Assembly: GCF_000224065.1 (NCBI RefSeq) | Contig: NZ_AFWT01000015.1 | Location: 1 to 64,000 of the forward strand | Direction: 5' to 3' | Source of the DNA: Thiorhodococcus drewsii AZ1 | Lineage (GTDB): Bacteria > Pseudomonadota > Gammaproteobacteria > Chromatiales > Chromatiaceae | Length of the DNA stretch: 64,000 nucleotides | Shown: piece after piece, positions 44,601 through 52,814 of the stretch | Layout: the number at the start of each line of letters is the position of its first letter | Numbering within the stretch: the first letter of the stretch is position 1 | Notes under the pieces: generated by a model | The model's input: the letters and a program-made list of their open reading frames with translations, nothing else | What the model was told of the DNA's origin: nothing | The model's database searches: none | Made by a program: the position numbers and the translations under genes

Positions 44601-45645
44601 CTCGGACGCCCGCAAGCTCGGCTCCGGCGACCCTGGCATTCAGATCCGAAAGCTGCAGCCGCCACGCCCCATCGATCCGCTGAAGACGCGCCAACAGACG
44701 CGCATGCGCCACCGCGAGCGACCTCTGCGATGCGTCGCCGACAGGTGTGTGGAGCAGCGCCCCGGCCACATCGGCACGCACGAGCGACTGGACCAGGTGT
44801 CCCGAACCGATCCGCGACCAGCTTTCCAGAGAGACCTGCTCGGTATCGAGGCGATAGCCGTGCGTGAGCGAGGGCGGCAACAGGCGCCCTAGATCGGTCC
44901 CGTCGAAACGGACATAGAGACGACCGCTCCAGGTGCGAAGATCGGCAGGCGGTCCATGCAGCTCCGCGATCAGATGCAAACGATCGCCATCGTCGCGCCG
45001 ACCCGTGCGATCGGACCGCACGGCCGTGCCTGCCAGGGGACGCGGAGGCACCAGATTGGCCGAAAGCTCGGCGAAATGACGCTGCCCCGCGTTGCGCAGA
45101 TCGAGGCGGACCCCACGCAGACGCAGGACACGGGCATGCGAATCCGCGTCTTCGATCAGCACCTCGCTGTCGACCAGGGTCAAGGCACCCTGGTCGAGGA
45201 AGCGTTCGAGCGCCTTCGGATCGGCGCCCTTCAGGGCACCGAATCCGGCCAGCTCGAACCGTCCGTCCGGCATGCGCTCGACTCGGAGTCGCGCGCCGAC
45301 CAGGGTCAGGGCACCGATGCGCGGAACCGAGTCGCGGATCGAGTCGAGCGCGTCCAGGTCCAGTTCCATCGCGCGCAGCTTCAGGACAACCGCCCTGGTT
45401 TCGCGATCCGAGAACCGGACCTGCTTGAGCACCAGACGGGGTCTCGCGCCAAAGAAGCTCAGTCCCATCCCGCCGATGCTGACCCGATAGCCGAGACGCT
45501 GGCTCAGATGCCCGGCCAATGTGTCCGCGTAGTCCGCCGCCAACGGCGCCAAGAGATTGAGGACGGTCAGGGTCAGAGCCAGAATGACCGCCAAGATACC
45601 GCCAGATCGCAGAAGGAAGGCCGGAAGGCGTTTCAAAAATCGCAT
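41662..45645 (-). CDS. yhdP: YhdP-family AsmA-like envelope lipid-transport protein
   Basis: A very long envelope protein (1327 residues with the chosen start) with one N-terminal membrane anchor (FLLRSGGILAVILALTLTVLNLLAPLAA) and a long beta-rich periplasmic part, matching YhdP (E. coli 1266 residues) in length and neighbours. YhdP and its relatives TamB and YdbH bridge the periplasm and carry phospholipids toward the outer membrane. Typical parts are the early RLGYRVSIGGMGLSFFGARPRLVLKQVRF and the C-terminal AsmA-like VEPGVGRILGFLNFSALGRRLALDFSDLYGQGFAFEGMHG. The start ATG at 45645 has no strong ribosome site; ATG 45681 and GTG 45729 are possible. Confidence 0.9.
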   Translation of the reverse strand: MRFLKRLPAFLLRSGGILAVILALTLTVLNLLAPLAADYADTLAGHLSQRLGYRVSIGGMGLSFFGARPRLVLKQVRFSDRETRAVVLKLRAMELDLDALDSIRDSVPRIGALTLVGARLRVERMPDGRFELAGFGALKGADPKALERFLDQGALTLVDSEVLIEDADSHARVLRLRGVRLDLRNAGQRHFAELSANLVPPRPLAGTAVRSDRTGRRDDGDRLHLIAELHGPPADLRTWSGRLYVRFDGTDLGRLLPPSLTHGYRLDTEQVSLESWSRIGSGHLVQSLVRADVAGALLHTPVGDASQRSLAVAHARLLARLQRIDGAWRLQLSDLNARVAGAELAGVRADLDLSDSGRLDRFAVSGDRLDLSALTGILGAGPWAHSKPTVEVLAARLQGQATALRVRAERDLVGQWDWSASGSVRDLAVEQHARLPGFKGLNADFAANASGGELRFGSLGLDLDLNPLFTLPLHLNAASGRLGWRRSPNGDLAMSVRTASLETDDLAGRLRLALDIPADGSSPFLDLRANFSGDASNVRPYLPAGIIHEHLLHWLEHSIVSGRLAQGDASFRGRLADFPFRAHQGRFELLLDFEDLLLDYQDGWPPIRSAAGHLRFLDQGLSIQVDRGRIYDSAFSAGRAEIPDLWGPHVLPIHGEAEGPFADARRVLNETPLASDLGNLGKALTVSGQSHLALDIDLPLVKGGKLGVSGSLTWPGPATLDIAGSPIALSRLKGVLRFTENSLSADDLQALLWGRRVKLSIETRRAGDPNRSATLVEATSRSQVADLARRFPSPLWRDLSGELAWDLGVTLQNRHVKQGDLPLDFRLSSNLRGLGIDLPSPLGKTAKRARALSLQGTLVPGRSLVLTGGTPELAANFNLDLEGGSPRLVSGRLRFGADRAPPSETNGLFLDGTLGELDLQAWTKALTSRFPPRSKGSEIALSGAQLQIERLRLGDLQLSHLSLDANPRDDGWHLKLGSDALDGRVVVPETGAGQPLLIRLDRLDLSALVDQSSGAAGSAKRTDEPHLSDLPSLDLGVRDLRWHGASLGTLGLDLRRNAEGIELPKLSLDGKGLTLEGSGDWRSSGDGGRSRIGLVLNTPDLGALLKTLDARSSLEAGRSSARLRLDWPGAPEAFSLPKVNGEIDLQVGKGRFLEVEPGVGRILGFLNFSALGRRLALDFSDLYGQGFAFEGMHGRIALGAGKARFDDFVIEGPAGTIMVAGQSDLATQTFDQTVTVEPKLGSSVALASAVAGGPVVGAAVYLVDQVAGNPIDRLGRYRYRVTGPWGEPELSRMGWEPLTGMGGAAPSDASDAKSAPVKERNLFLDVD

Positions 45646-45848
45646 CGAATCAGAGTGGGGTCGAATCGGTCTGAGCATGAGCCCATCGATTTGGAAGCGC
45701 AAACCGGACGGACGCGAGGTCGAGTGCACAACAACGGCGGAAGGCCGGCCGGACTCCTAGCCATCGATTCGGGTGGACGTTAGAGCTGGAGACGGGCATG
45801 CCGAAACCGCCTCAGGATTGATCGGCCGGATGCGAGGTGAAACGCGGC

Positions 45849-47303
45849 TCAGATGAGCACGACGTCATACTGTTCCTGCGTGTAGAGCGCCTCCGCCTGT
45901 AAGCGAATCGGACGACCGATAAATTCCTCCAACTCGGCCAAATGCGCCGATTCCTCGTCGAGCAGACGATCCACCACCTCCTGCGAGGCCAGTACCAGCA
46001 GGGTCTCGACGTCGAACTGGCGCGACTCGCGCAGGATCTCGCGAAAGATCTCGTAGCAGGTGGTTTCGGCGGTCTTGATCGAGCCGCGCCCGCCACAGCA
46101 GGGACAGGGCTCGCAGAGCACGTGCTCCAGGGATTCGCGCGTGCGCTTACGGGTCATCTCGACCAGTCCGAGCGAGGACACCTCGGTGATGTGGGTCTTG
46201 GCATGATCGCGCGCGAGACACTTCTCCAGCGCGCGCAACACCTGACGCTTGTGCTCCTCCTCGGTCATATCGATGAAATCAATGATGATGATGCCGCCGA
46301 GGTTACGCAGACGCAGTTGGCGGCAGATCGCCTGGGCCGCCTCCAGGTTGGTCTTGAAGATGGTCTCTTCGAGATTGCGGTGACCGACGAAGGCGCCGGT
46401 GTTGACGTCGATGGTGGTCATGGCCTCGGTCTGGTCGATGACCAGATGGCCGCCGGACTTGAGACTCACCTTGCGCTGCAGCGCCTTGCGAATCTCCTCC
46501 TCGACCCCGTAGAGATCGAATAGCGGCCGCTCGCCCTGATAATGCTCGATCCGATTCTGGATCTCGGGGATGTACTTGGTCGCGAAGGGCAGCGCCTTGT
46601 CGATCATGATGCGCGAATCGATACGGATGCGCTCCACCTCCGGGGTCACCAGATCGCGCAGCGCCCGCAGCGCCAGCGGCAGGTCGTCGTGGACCAGTCC
46701 GATCTGACTGACATAACCGCAGCGTTCCTTGACGCCCCGCCACAGCTTGGCCAGAAAGGCCATGTCCTTGAGCAGAGCCAGATCGCTGACGCCCTCCGCT
46801 GCAGTGCGGGCGATGAATCCGCCGTCGCCCTCGTGGGACTCGACATAGCCCTGCAGGATCTCGCGCAGTCGGCGGCGCTCTTCCTCGTCCTCGATCTTCT
46901 GCGACACCCCGGTGCTGGCCAGTGCCGGCATACACACCAGATAGCGCGAGGCGATCGAGATGTTGGTGGTCAGACGCGCCCCCTTGGTGCCGAGCGGATC
47001 CTTGACCACCTGGACCACGATCATGTCGCCCTCGTGGACCAGTTCGTGGATCTGATCGCCGCGCGGCTCGCCCTGGGGACCGATGATGTCCGAGGCGTGG
47101 AGGAAGGCGGCACGCTCCAGCCCGATGTCGACGAAGGCGGCCTGCATGCCGGGCAGCACCCGGCAGACCTTGCCCTTGTAGATACTGCCAACCAAACCGC
47201 AACGCTCGGCGCGCTCGATGATGATCTCTTGCACCACGCCGTTCTCGACGACGGCGACCCGGGTTTCGGGCGGTGTGACATTGATAAGGATCTCTTCGCT
47301 CAC
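45849..47303 (-). CDS. rng: Ribonuclease G
   Basis: Endoribonuclease maturing the 5' end of 16S rRNA and degrading some mRNAs. The 484-residue length matches E. coli RNase G (489). It carries an S1-like domain at the start (GSIYKGKVCRVLPGMQAAFVDIG), then the RNase E/G catalytic core with TIDVNTGAFVGHRNLEETIFKTNLEAA, IIIIDFIDM and the Zn-link cysteines in CEPCPCCGGRG. It lacks the long C-terminal scaffold of RNase E. It is located between maf and yhdP, the standard order. Confidence 0.97.
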   Translation of the reverse strand: MSEEILINVTPPETRVAVVENGVVQEIIIERAERCGLVGSIYKGKVCRVLPGMQAAFVDIGLERAAFLHASDIIGPQGEPRGDQIHELVHEGDMIVVQVVKDPLGTKGARLTTNISIASRYLVCMPALASTGVSQKIEDEEERRRLREILQGYVESHEGDGGFIARTAAEGVSDLALLKDMAFLAKLWRGVKERCGYVSQIGLVHDDLPLALRALRDLVTPEVERIRIDSRIMIDKALPFATKYIPEIQNRIEHYQGERPLFDLYGVEEEIRKALQRKVSLKSGGHLVIDQTEAMTTIDVNTGAFVGHRNLEETIFKTNLEAAQAICRQLRLRNLGGIIIIDFIDMTEEEHKRQVLRALEKCLARDHAKTHITEVSSLGLVEMTRKRTRESLEHVLCEPCPCCGGRGSIKTAETTCYEIFREILRESRQFDVETLLVLASQEVVDRLLDEESAHLAELEEFIGRPIRLQAEALYTQEQYDVVLI

Positions 47304-47430
47304 GGATTTTTATTCTCAGTGGATGTCTTGTCATTTATGCCGTGGATGCGACAGCGGGCAAGCAGTCCCGGGCGATGTGCGAAGTCACCGATGACCGAAC
47401 GCGGACACCGGATTGGGAAAACGACGTCCC

Positions 47431-48027
47431 TCAACGAGCCATCGATGCAATGCCTGCCTCCAACAGCAGGCGGCCCGTCTCGAACAACGGAAGCCCCATG
47501 ACTCCCGAATAGCTGCCTTCCAGATTGGCCACGAAAAGCGCGCCGTACCCCTGGATGCCGTAACCGCCGGCCTTATCGGCAGGCTCACCGGTCGCCCAAT
47601 AGCGGCGCGCCTCCTCCTCGTCGATCTCGCGAAAGTGCACGCGGCTCTCGCTGAGCGCGGTCCGCTCCTGGTCCGGAGTCATGAGCGCAACGGCCGTGAG
47701 CACCCGATGGGTCCGGCCCGACAACTCAGCGAGCATAGCCCGCGCATCGGCCGAATCGCGGGGCTTGCCAAGGACGCTGTCGCCCAGGACCACCGCCGTG
47801 TCGGCCGCCAGGACCGGCAGGAGATCGCCTCGGCTCAGCCGATCGCGGCCGGCGCGCCCCTTCTCGACAGCGATCCGCAGGACGTAATCCTCCGGGGATT
47901 CGTCCGCGAGCCGCCGCTCGTCCGTCTCCAGTGACAGCCGCGCAAATCGCACCCCGATCTGAGTCAGCAACTCCGCGCGGCGCGGCGAATTCGAGGCCAG
48001 ATAGATCTGAGTTCGAGGGTCTAGCAC
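47431..48027 (-). CDS. Maf-family nucleoside triphosphate pyrophosphatase (YhdE-like)
   Basis: A 198-residue enzyme hydrolysing non-canonical or excess nucleotides (dTTP/UTP in the YhdE group). The Maf signature LASNSPRRAELLTQIGVRF and the sequences VLAADTAVVLGDSVLGKPRD and EPADKAGGYGIQGYGALFVANLEGSYSGVMGLPL are intact. Position next to rng and yhdP supports the YhdE type over the YceF type. Confidence 0.94.
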   Translation of the reverse strand: MLDPRTQIYLASNSPRRAELLTQIGVRFARLSLETDERRLADESPEDYVLRIAVEKGRAGRDRLSRGDLLPVLAADTAVVLGDSVLGKPRDSADARAMLAELSGRTHRVLTAVALMTPDQERTALSESRVHFREIDEEEARRYWATGEPADKAGGYGIQGYGALFVANLEGSYSGVMGLPLFETGRLLLEAGIASMAR

Positions 48028-48235
48028 GCGTCAAATGTCTCCGTCTGCTGCGCGGCGACCCAACGTCTCCACACGGTCGCACCGGCCATCCCGCCGAGGA
48101 AAATGGACGGCTCTAATGGAAAGCCGCTGATCGAGCGAAAAGGCGCTCGGATGCCTGCGCTAGGGCGCTGAAAAGCGACCGTTTCATTCAAATCGACGCA
48201 TCGCCCCATAAACCTCAGCGTCGAAAGCGATCCTT

Positions 48236-48709
48236 TCAACCGCCCCGATGATAGGGGTGCCCCTGGTTCAGGGTCCAGGCGCGGTAAATCTGCTCGGCGA
48301 GCACCACGCGCACCAGTGGATGGGGAAAGGTTAGCGCAGAGAGGGACCAGCACTGATCGGCGCGATCGAGACACTCTCGGGCCAGACCATCGGGGCCACC
48401 GACCAGCAAGGCGCGATCGCACCCAGCGCCGAGCCAACCCGTCAGATGGCCCGCGAGCCGCTCCGTGCTCCAGGACTGCCCGAGCACGTCGAGCACCGTG
48501 ACCCCAGCGCCTTTGGGAATCGCCTTGAGGATACGACGCCCCTCTTCCTCGCGTGCCTGCTCGGCGGAGGTCGAACGTCCACGACGAAACGGCTCGATCT
48601 CGATCAGGTTCAAGGCGCATTCGTGCGGCATCCGCTTGGCGTATTCCGCATAGCCGTCCTCGACCCAGCCAGGCATGCGCCGGCCGACACTGATGATATG
48701 TATTCTCAC
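48236..48709 (-). CDS. rlmH: 23S rRNA (pseudouridine1915-N3)-methyltransferase
   Basis: SPOUT-class methyltransferase that modifies pseudouridine 1915 in helix 69 of 23S rRNA. The GTG start at 48709 gives 157 residues, close to the usual 155-156, and begins VRIHIISVGRRMPGWVEDGYAEYAKRMP. An upstream ATG would add 23 residues of no family likeness. The SAM-binding knot is seen in LLVGGPDGLA and LSALTFPHPLVRVVLAEQIYRAW. The usual neighbour rsfS is not present upstream; instead tatA lies on the opposite strand 195 bases away. Confidence 0.95.
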   Translation of the reverse strand: MRIHIISVGRRMPGWVEDGYAEYAKRMPHECALNLIEIEPFRRGRSTSAEQAREEEGRRILKAIPKGAGVTVLDVLGQSWSTERLAGHLTGWLGAGCDRALLVGGPDGLARECLDRADQCWSLSALTFPHPLVRVVLAEQIYRAWTLNQGHPYHRGG

Positions 48710-48904
48710 CTCTGGCCGTTTTCCCTCGCTGAAATGGTTTGCCATGATCGCCCATGCGATCACCCGACGTAAATCCACGAATCCCCGGCTTTTCGGTCGA
48801 GTTGGCTTCGGTTATGATTCCAGGGTTAAATTTTAAGTGCGTCCGCATGGTGGACGCGAACTGAAAAGTCTTCACGCACGGGCTAAGGCACAGCGGAGAA
48901 ACGC

Positions 48905-49168
48905 ATGGGATTCGGTGGCATCAGCATCTGGCAGCTCCTGATCGTTCTAGTCATCCTCCTCCTGTTGTTCGGCACCAAGCGCTTGAAAAACGTCGGCTCC
49001 GACCTGGGCGACGCCATCAAGGGCTTCCGCCGCTCGATGGCGCGAGAGGACGACGAAAGCGACGCGCCCAGCACCCCTGATCCGCTCGAACAGGGCACCG
49101 CGCGGCGGACCGATCAGTCGGGCCCCGGTACCCAGAGCACGCGCGAAAACGATCGCGACCGCACCTGA
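48905..49168 (+). CDS. tatA: Twin-arginine translocase subunit TatA
   Basis: An 87-residue inner-membrane protein forming the pore of the Tat pathway. It has one N-terminal helix ([21 protein letters not shown]) followed by the amphipathic helix [18 protein letters not shown] and an acidic tail. The FGTK motif after the membrane helix is characteristic. GGAG precedes the ATG. tatB follows after 53 bases. Export of cofactor-containing proteins would use this pathway; cytochrome c proteins such as the peroxidase here use Sec. Confidence 0.95.
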   Translation: MGFGGISIWQLLIVLVILLLLFGTKRLKNVGSDLGDAIKGFRRSMAREDDESDAPSTPDPLEQGTARRTDQSGPGTQSTRENDRDRT

Positions 49169-49221
49169 AGACATCGCATCGAAACCATCGCTAGCGACCA
49201 TCAGAGAGACCAGGATTCCCT

Positions 49222-49536
49222 ATGTTCGACATCGGCTTCACTGAACTGCTGCTGATCGGCGTCGTGGCGCTGGTGGTACTGGGTCCGGAGCGCCTACCCA
49301 AGGTGGCTCGCGTGGCCGGCATGTGGGTCGGCAAGGCCCGCCGCACCCTGACATCGGTCAAGCAGGAGATCGATCGCGAACTGAAGGCCGAGGAACTCAA
49401 GAGCATCCTCGAACGCCAAGCCCAGATCGATCCGCTCGAAAGCATCCTAGAGGAGCCCCCCAAAACGACCTCCTCCCAATCCACCCCGAACGCCAAACCC
49501 TCCCCAGCCAAGCCGGAACCTCCCCCGCACGACTGA
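49222..49536 (+). CDS. tatB: Twin-arginine translocase subunit TatB
   Basis: A 104-residue subunit of the Tat receptor complex. The start [26 protein letters not shown] is the TatB signature, followed by an amphipathic helix and a proline/lysine-rich tail. Shorter than E. coli TatB (171). The gene order tatA-tatB is normal, but the next gene on this strand is an ion antiporter instead of tatC. Confidence 0.94.
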   Translation: MFDIGFTELLLIGVVALVVLGPERLPKVARVAGMWVGKARRTLTSVKQEIDRELKAEELKSILERQAQIDPLESILEEPPKTTSSQSTPNAKPSPAKPEPPPHD

Positions 49537-49638
49537 GCATCCAGGATTTCCCGTTGCGCCGCCGCGACACCCTCGCTTGTCGGACGGCTAGATACTCCAT
49601 CCGTCCATCGCTATACACCCAGACGACGAGGTCTATCC

Positions 49639-51099
49639 TTGAATCCGCTGACCACCCAAGAGTCCGGAAAACCGGCTCTAAAATCGCTTTTACCCTGGCG
49701 CCGGTCCGCCGTCGCGCTCTTAGCACTGACCGCACTGGCGGCGCCCATCGCGCTCTACGCGGCACCGCCCGGCACCCAGGTGACCCTGCTCGGCATCCCG
49801 CTCGAATTCCTGCTCTTCGCCCTGACGCTGGTCGGCGTGGCCGTCTTCCACAACCAGACGCTTCTGGTGGCGCTCACCGGCCTGACCGCCATCACCGCCT
49901 ACAAATGGGGTATCGCCGGCTTCGAGCAGGGTATGGGGCTCGACGGACTGCTGCACCATCTCAACCATGAGTGGGTCATCCTGACCAACCTGCTGGGACT
50001 GCTGCTCGGATTCGCCCTGCTCGCACGTCACTTCGAAGACAGCGGCGTGCCCCGCGTGCTGCCGCGCTTCCTGCCGCAAGGGGCGCTCGGCGCCTTCACG
50101 CTGCTGTGCCTCATCTTCGTGATGTCGGCCTTCCTCGACAACATCGCCGCCGCGCTGATCGGCGGAACCATTGCCGCAAGCGTCTACAGATACAAGGTCC
50201 ACATCGGCTATCTCGCCGCCATCGTCGCCGCCTCCAATGCGGGCGGAGCAGGCAGCGTCGTGGGCGACACCACGACCACCATGATGTGGATCTCGGGGGT
50301 TGGCCCACACGAGGTTCTACATGCCTTCATCGCCGCAGGTGCAGCCCTCGTGTTGTTCGGCATACCGGCCTCGATCCAACAGAGCCGTACCGCCCCCATC
50401 GTTCGCGATACCTCCGACGATGTGCGGATCGACTGGGACCGACTCTGGATCGTCGGCGGCATCCTGGCTGCAGCCGTCGCCACCAACGTCATCGTGAACT
50501 GGGCCTTCAAGGACATTGCCGAGAGCTTCCCCTTCCTGGGCGTCGCGGTCTGGGTCGCCATTCTGGCCGCCATGCGCGTGCGCCAGCCCGAATGGGGCCT
50601 GCTGCCCGAGGCATTCAAGGGCAGCCTCTTCCTCTTGTCCCTGGTGTTCTGCGCCTCCATGATGCCAGTCGACAAGCTGCCCGAGGCATCCTGGTACTCG
50701 GCCCTGACGCTGGGCTTCGTCTCCGCCGTATTCGACAACATCCCGCTGACGGCCCTGGCCATCGAGCAGGGCGGATTCGATTGGGGCGTCCTGGCCTTCG
50801 CGGTCGGTTTCGGCGGCTCCATGGTCTGGTTCGGCAGTTCGGCCGGGGTCGCGCTTTCGAACATGTACCCGCAGGCGAAATCGGTCAGCGCCTGGCTGCG
50901 CAACGGCTGGCACATCCCGATCGGCTATGTCGCCGGTTTCACGCTGCTGCTGCTCATGCTTGGCTGGAGACCTGAAACGCCGCACCAAACCACCCATGAG
51001 GTCGGCGCCACCACCGAACAGGGCATCGCGCAGCTGGAGCAAAAACCAGGGGCACCGCTTGCCTACCAACCTCAGCATGCTCAGGAGTCGATCCAATGA
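49639..51099 (+). CDS. Ion-transporter-superfamily antiporter (ArsB/NhaD/citrate type)
   Basis: A 486-residue inner-membrane protein with about 11-12 helices. The repeated internal halves have motifs SAFLDNIAAALIGGTIAAS and FVSAVFDNIPLTALAIEQGG, which are the paired re-entrant ion-site motifs of the IT superfamily (NhaD Na+/H+ antiporters, CitMHS, ArsB). The closest guess is an NhaD-like sodium/proton antiporter. The start codon is TTG at 49639, with GAGG seven to eight bases upstream. The C-terminal tail is soluble and Gln/His-rich. Its stop overlaps the ATG of the universal stress protein, so the two are coupled. Confidence 0.8.
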   Translation: MNPLTTQESGKPALKSLLPWRRSAVALLALTALAAPIALYAAPPGTQVTLLGIPLEFLLFALTLVGVAVFHNQTLLVALTGLTAITAYKWGIAGFEQGMGLDGLLHHLNHEWVILTNLLGLLLGFALLARHFEDSGVPRVLPRFLPQGALGAFTLLCLIFVMSAFLDNIAAALIGGTIAASVYRYKVHIGYLAAIVAASNAGGAGSVVGDTTTTMMWISGVGPHEVLHAFIAAGAALVLFGIPASIQQSRTAPIVRDTSDDVRIDWDRLWIVGGILAAAVATNVIVNWAFKDIAESFPFLGVAVWVAILAAMRVRQPEWGLLPEAFKGSLFLLSLVFCASMMPVDKLPEASWYSALTLGFVSAVFDNIPLTALAIEQGGFDWGVLAFAVGFGGSMVWFGSSAGVALSNMYPQAKSVSAWLRNGWHIPIGYVAGFTLLLLMLGWRPETPHQTTHEVGATTEQGIAQLEQKPGAPLAYQPQHAQESIQ

Positions 51100-51521
51100 T
51101 CAAATTTCTGGTCCCTGTCGATGGCTCGGAATTCGCGGATCGCGCCGTCAAGTACCTGATCAAGATGGCCCAATGCCAGCAGCCGGCCGAAATCCACCTG
51201 GTCAATGTGCGTAAATCGATCGATGCCTGGGAGGTCCGCCGCTTCCTCAAGGAGCACGAGATCGCCGAGGCACAGCAGAGCGAGGGCGAAAGCGACATGC
51301 AATCGGCTCGCGCCCTGCTCGATGAGGCGAAGATGGACTACAAGGCCCATGTGCTGGTCGGCCCCGTCGCGCCGACCATCGCCAAGCTCGCCGAGGATCT
51401 CGGCTGCGACACCATCGTCATGGGAACCCACGGACGGGGCGAGCTGGCCAACCTGGTCATCGGCTCGGTCGCCGCCAAGCTGATCCATCTGGTGAAGATA
51501 CCCATCACTCTGGTCAAATAA
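51096..51521 (+). CDS. Universal stress protein (UspA family)
   Basis: A 141-residue Usp-fold protein. The family start MIKFLVPVDGSEFADRAVKYL and the nucleotide-binding loop MGTHGRGELANLVIGSVA (G-2x-G-9x-G[S/T]) are intact, so ATP binding is likely. It overlaps the antiporter gene by four bases (ATGA), which suggests it senses or regulates that transporter; Usp proteins or domains joined to ion antiporters are common. Confidence 0.9.
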   Translation: MIKFLVPVDGSEFADRAVKYLIKMAQCQQPAEIHLVNVRKSIDAWEVRRFLKEHEIAEAQQSEGESDMQSARALLDEAKMDYKAHVLVGPVAPTIAKLAEDLGCDTIVMGTHGRGELANLVIGSVAAKLIHLVKIPITLVK

Positions 51522-51532
51522 CGACCCTCTCG

Positions 51533-51562
51533 GCCGAGCGCCGCACTGACGTGGCGCTCGGC
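51533..51562 (+). terminator. Hairpin after the Usp gene
   Basis: A 10-base perfect stem (GCCGAGCGCC/GGCGCTCGGC) with a 10-base loop starts 11 bases after the stop codon. No clear T-run. It probably separates the antiporter/Usp unit from the RND pair. Confidence 0.5.
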
Positions 51563-51625
51563 ACTGTGCCGAACGCGCATCCGCCCCCACCTAGGGGTCA
51601 ACAACAGCTACCTAGAAGTCGTCCG

Positions 51626-52801
51626 ATGCTGCGTCGCCTATTGCCCGTCCTCATCCTCTGCGCCGGAGTCGGTGCCTTTTTCATCCTCAAAGCAACCCGT
51701 CCCACCCCACAACCGGTCGAACCCAAAGAAAAGGTGTGGCGCGTCCAGGTCCAGGCCGTCACACCATCGGACCATCAACCGTTGCTGCCGCTGTTCGGGC
51801 AGGTCGAAGCGCCGGACCGCATCCGCGCCACCGCACCTGTCAGCGGCCAACTGATCGAGGTCCAGGTACGCGACGGCGAGCAGGTCTCGGCCGGGACGCT
51901 GCTCGCCCGACTCGACCCGCGCGACCTGGAGCCACGCCGGCTCAGGGCACGCGCCCAGCTGGAAAAGGAACGGCTGCGCCAGACGCACGACCGCGAGGCG
52001 CTCGAACAGGAACGCGAGCTGCTGCAATTGGCCGAGGCCGCGCTCGAGCGCGCCGAGCGGGTGCAGTCCAAGAAATTGGGCTCGGCCTCCAGCGTCGACG
52101 CCGCGCGCGAGACCCTGGCCCGCGCACGCCTGTCGGTCACGCTGCGCGAACAATCCATCGCCGAACAGCCCGCGCGAACCGCCATCCTGGAGGCCGAACT
52201 GGCCGAGGCCGAGCGCGATGCCGCGCGTGGCGAGATCCGCGCGCCCTTCCCCGCGCGCATCGGCACGGTCGAGGCCGCCGCCGGAGATCAGCTGAAGGCC
52301 AACCAGGCGATCCTGACGCTCTATCCGCTCGACGGACTCTATGTCCGCGCCAAGATACCCGGCGCCTACGGCCCCGAACTACGCCAAGCGCTCGCCGCAG
52401 GCACCCGACTGGAGGCCCACGGCATGTGGGCTGGCCGACCCGTAACGGCCGTGCTGGAGCGCATCTCGGGCGAGGCCGACGCGCGCGGCGTGGATGCGCT
52501 CCTGCAACTGGCACCGGAGACGCAACTGCCGCTCGGCGCATTCGTCCAGCTGCGACTCCAACGACCGATCGCACCGGACACCATTGCAATCCCCTTCTCC
52601 GCGCTGCATGGAGGCGACCGTCTGTTCCTCGTCGAGGACGGGCGGCTGCACGCGGTCCAGGTCGAACGCATCGGCGAACTGAACGGCGACGATGGTGCCC
52701 AACAGGCGGTGCGTGCGCTCGGTCTAGCGGACGACTCCAAGGTGATGATCACCCATCTGCCCAACGCGGTGGAGAGCCTCAAGGTCGAAACGATCCAGTG
52801 A
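51626..52801 (+). CDS. RND efflux periplasmic adaptor (membrane-fusion protein)
   Basis: A 391-residue adaptor of an RND pump, with one N-terminal membrane anchor or signal (LRRLLPVLILCAGVGAFFIL). Lipoyl half-motifs IRATAPVSGQLIEVQVRDGEQVSAGTLLARLD and IRAPFPARIGTVEAAAGDQLKANQAI flank a long coiled-coil hairpin (about residues 115-200). The ATG at 51626 is chosen; the longer frame adds a Pro/Gln-rich stretch. The pump gene follows after 13 bases. No metal-binding motifs are seen, so the substrate is more likely an organic compound than copper. Confidence 0.88.
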   Translation: MLRRLLPVLILCAGVGAFFILKATRPTPQPVEPKEKVWRVQVQAVTPSDHQPLLPLFGQVEAPDRIRATAPVSGQLIEVQVRDGEQVSAGTLLARLDPRDLEPRRLRARAQLEKERLRQTHDREALEQERELLQLAEAALERAERVQSKKLGSASSVDAARETLARARLSVTLREQSIAEQPARTAILEAELAEAERDAARGEIRAPFPARIGTVEAAAGDQLKANQAILTLYPLDGLYVRAKIPGAYGPELRQALAAGTRLEAHGMWAGRPVTAVLERISGEADARGVDALLQLAPETQLPLGAFVQLRLQRPIAPDTIAIPFSALHGGDRLFLVEDGRLHAVQVERIGELNGDDGAQQAVRALGLADDSKVMITHLPNAVESLKVETIQ

Positions 52802-52814
52802 CGGGAGAACGAGC

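Noticed and set aside
48021-48875. 284-codon minus-strand frame over rlmH
   Set aside because: Overlaps the certain rlmH gene in another frame and gives no family match.
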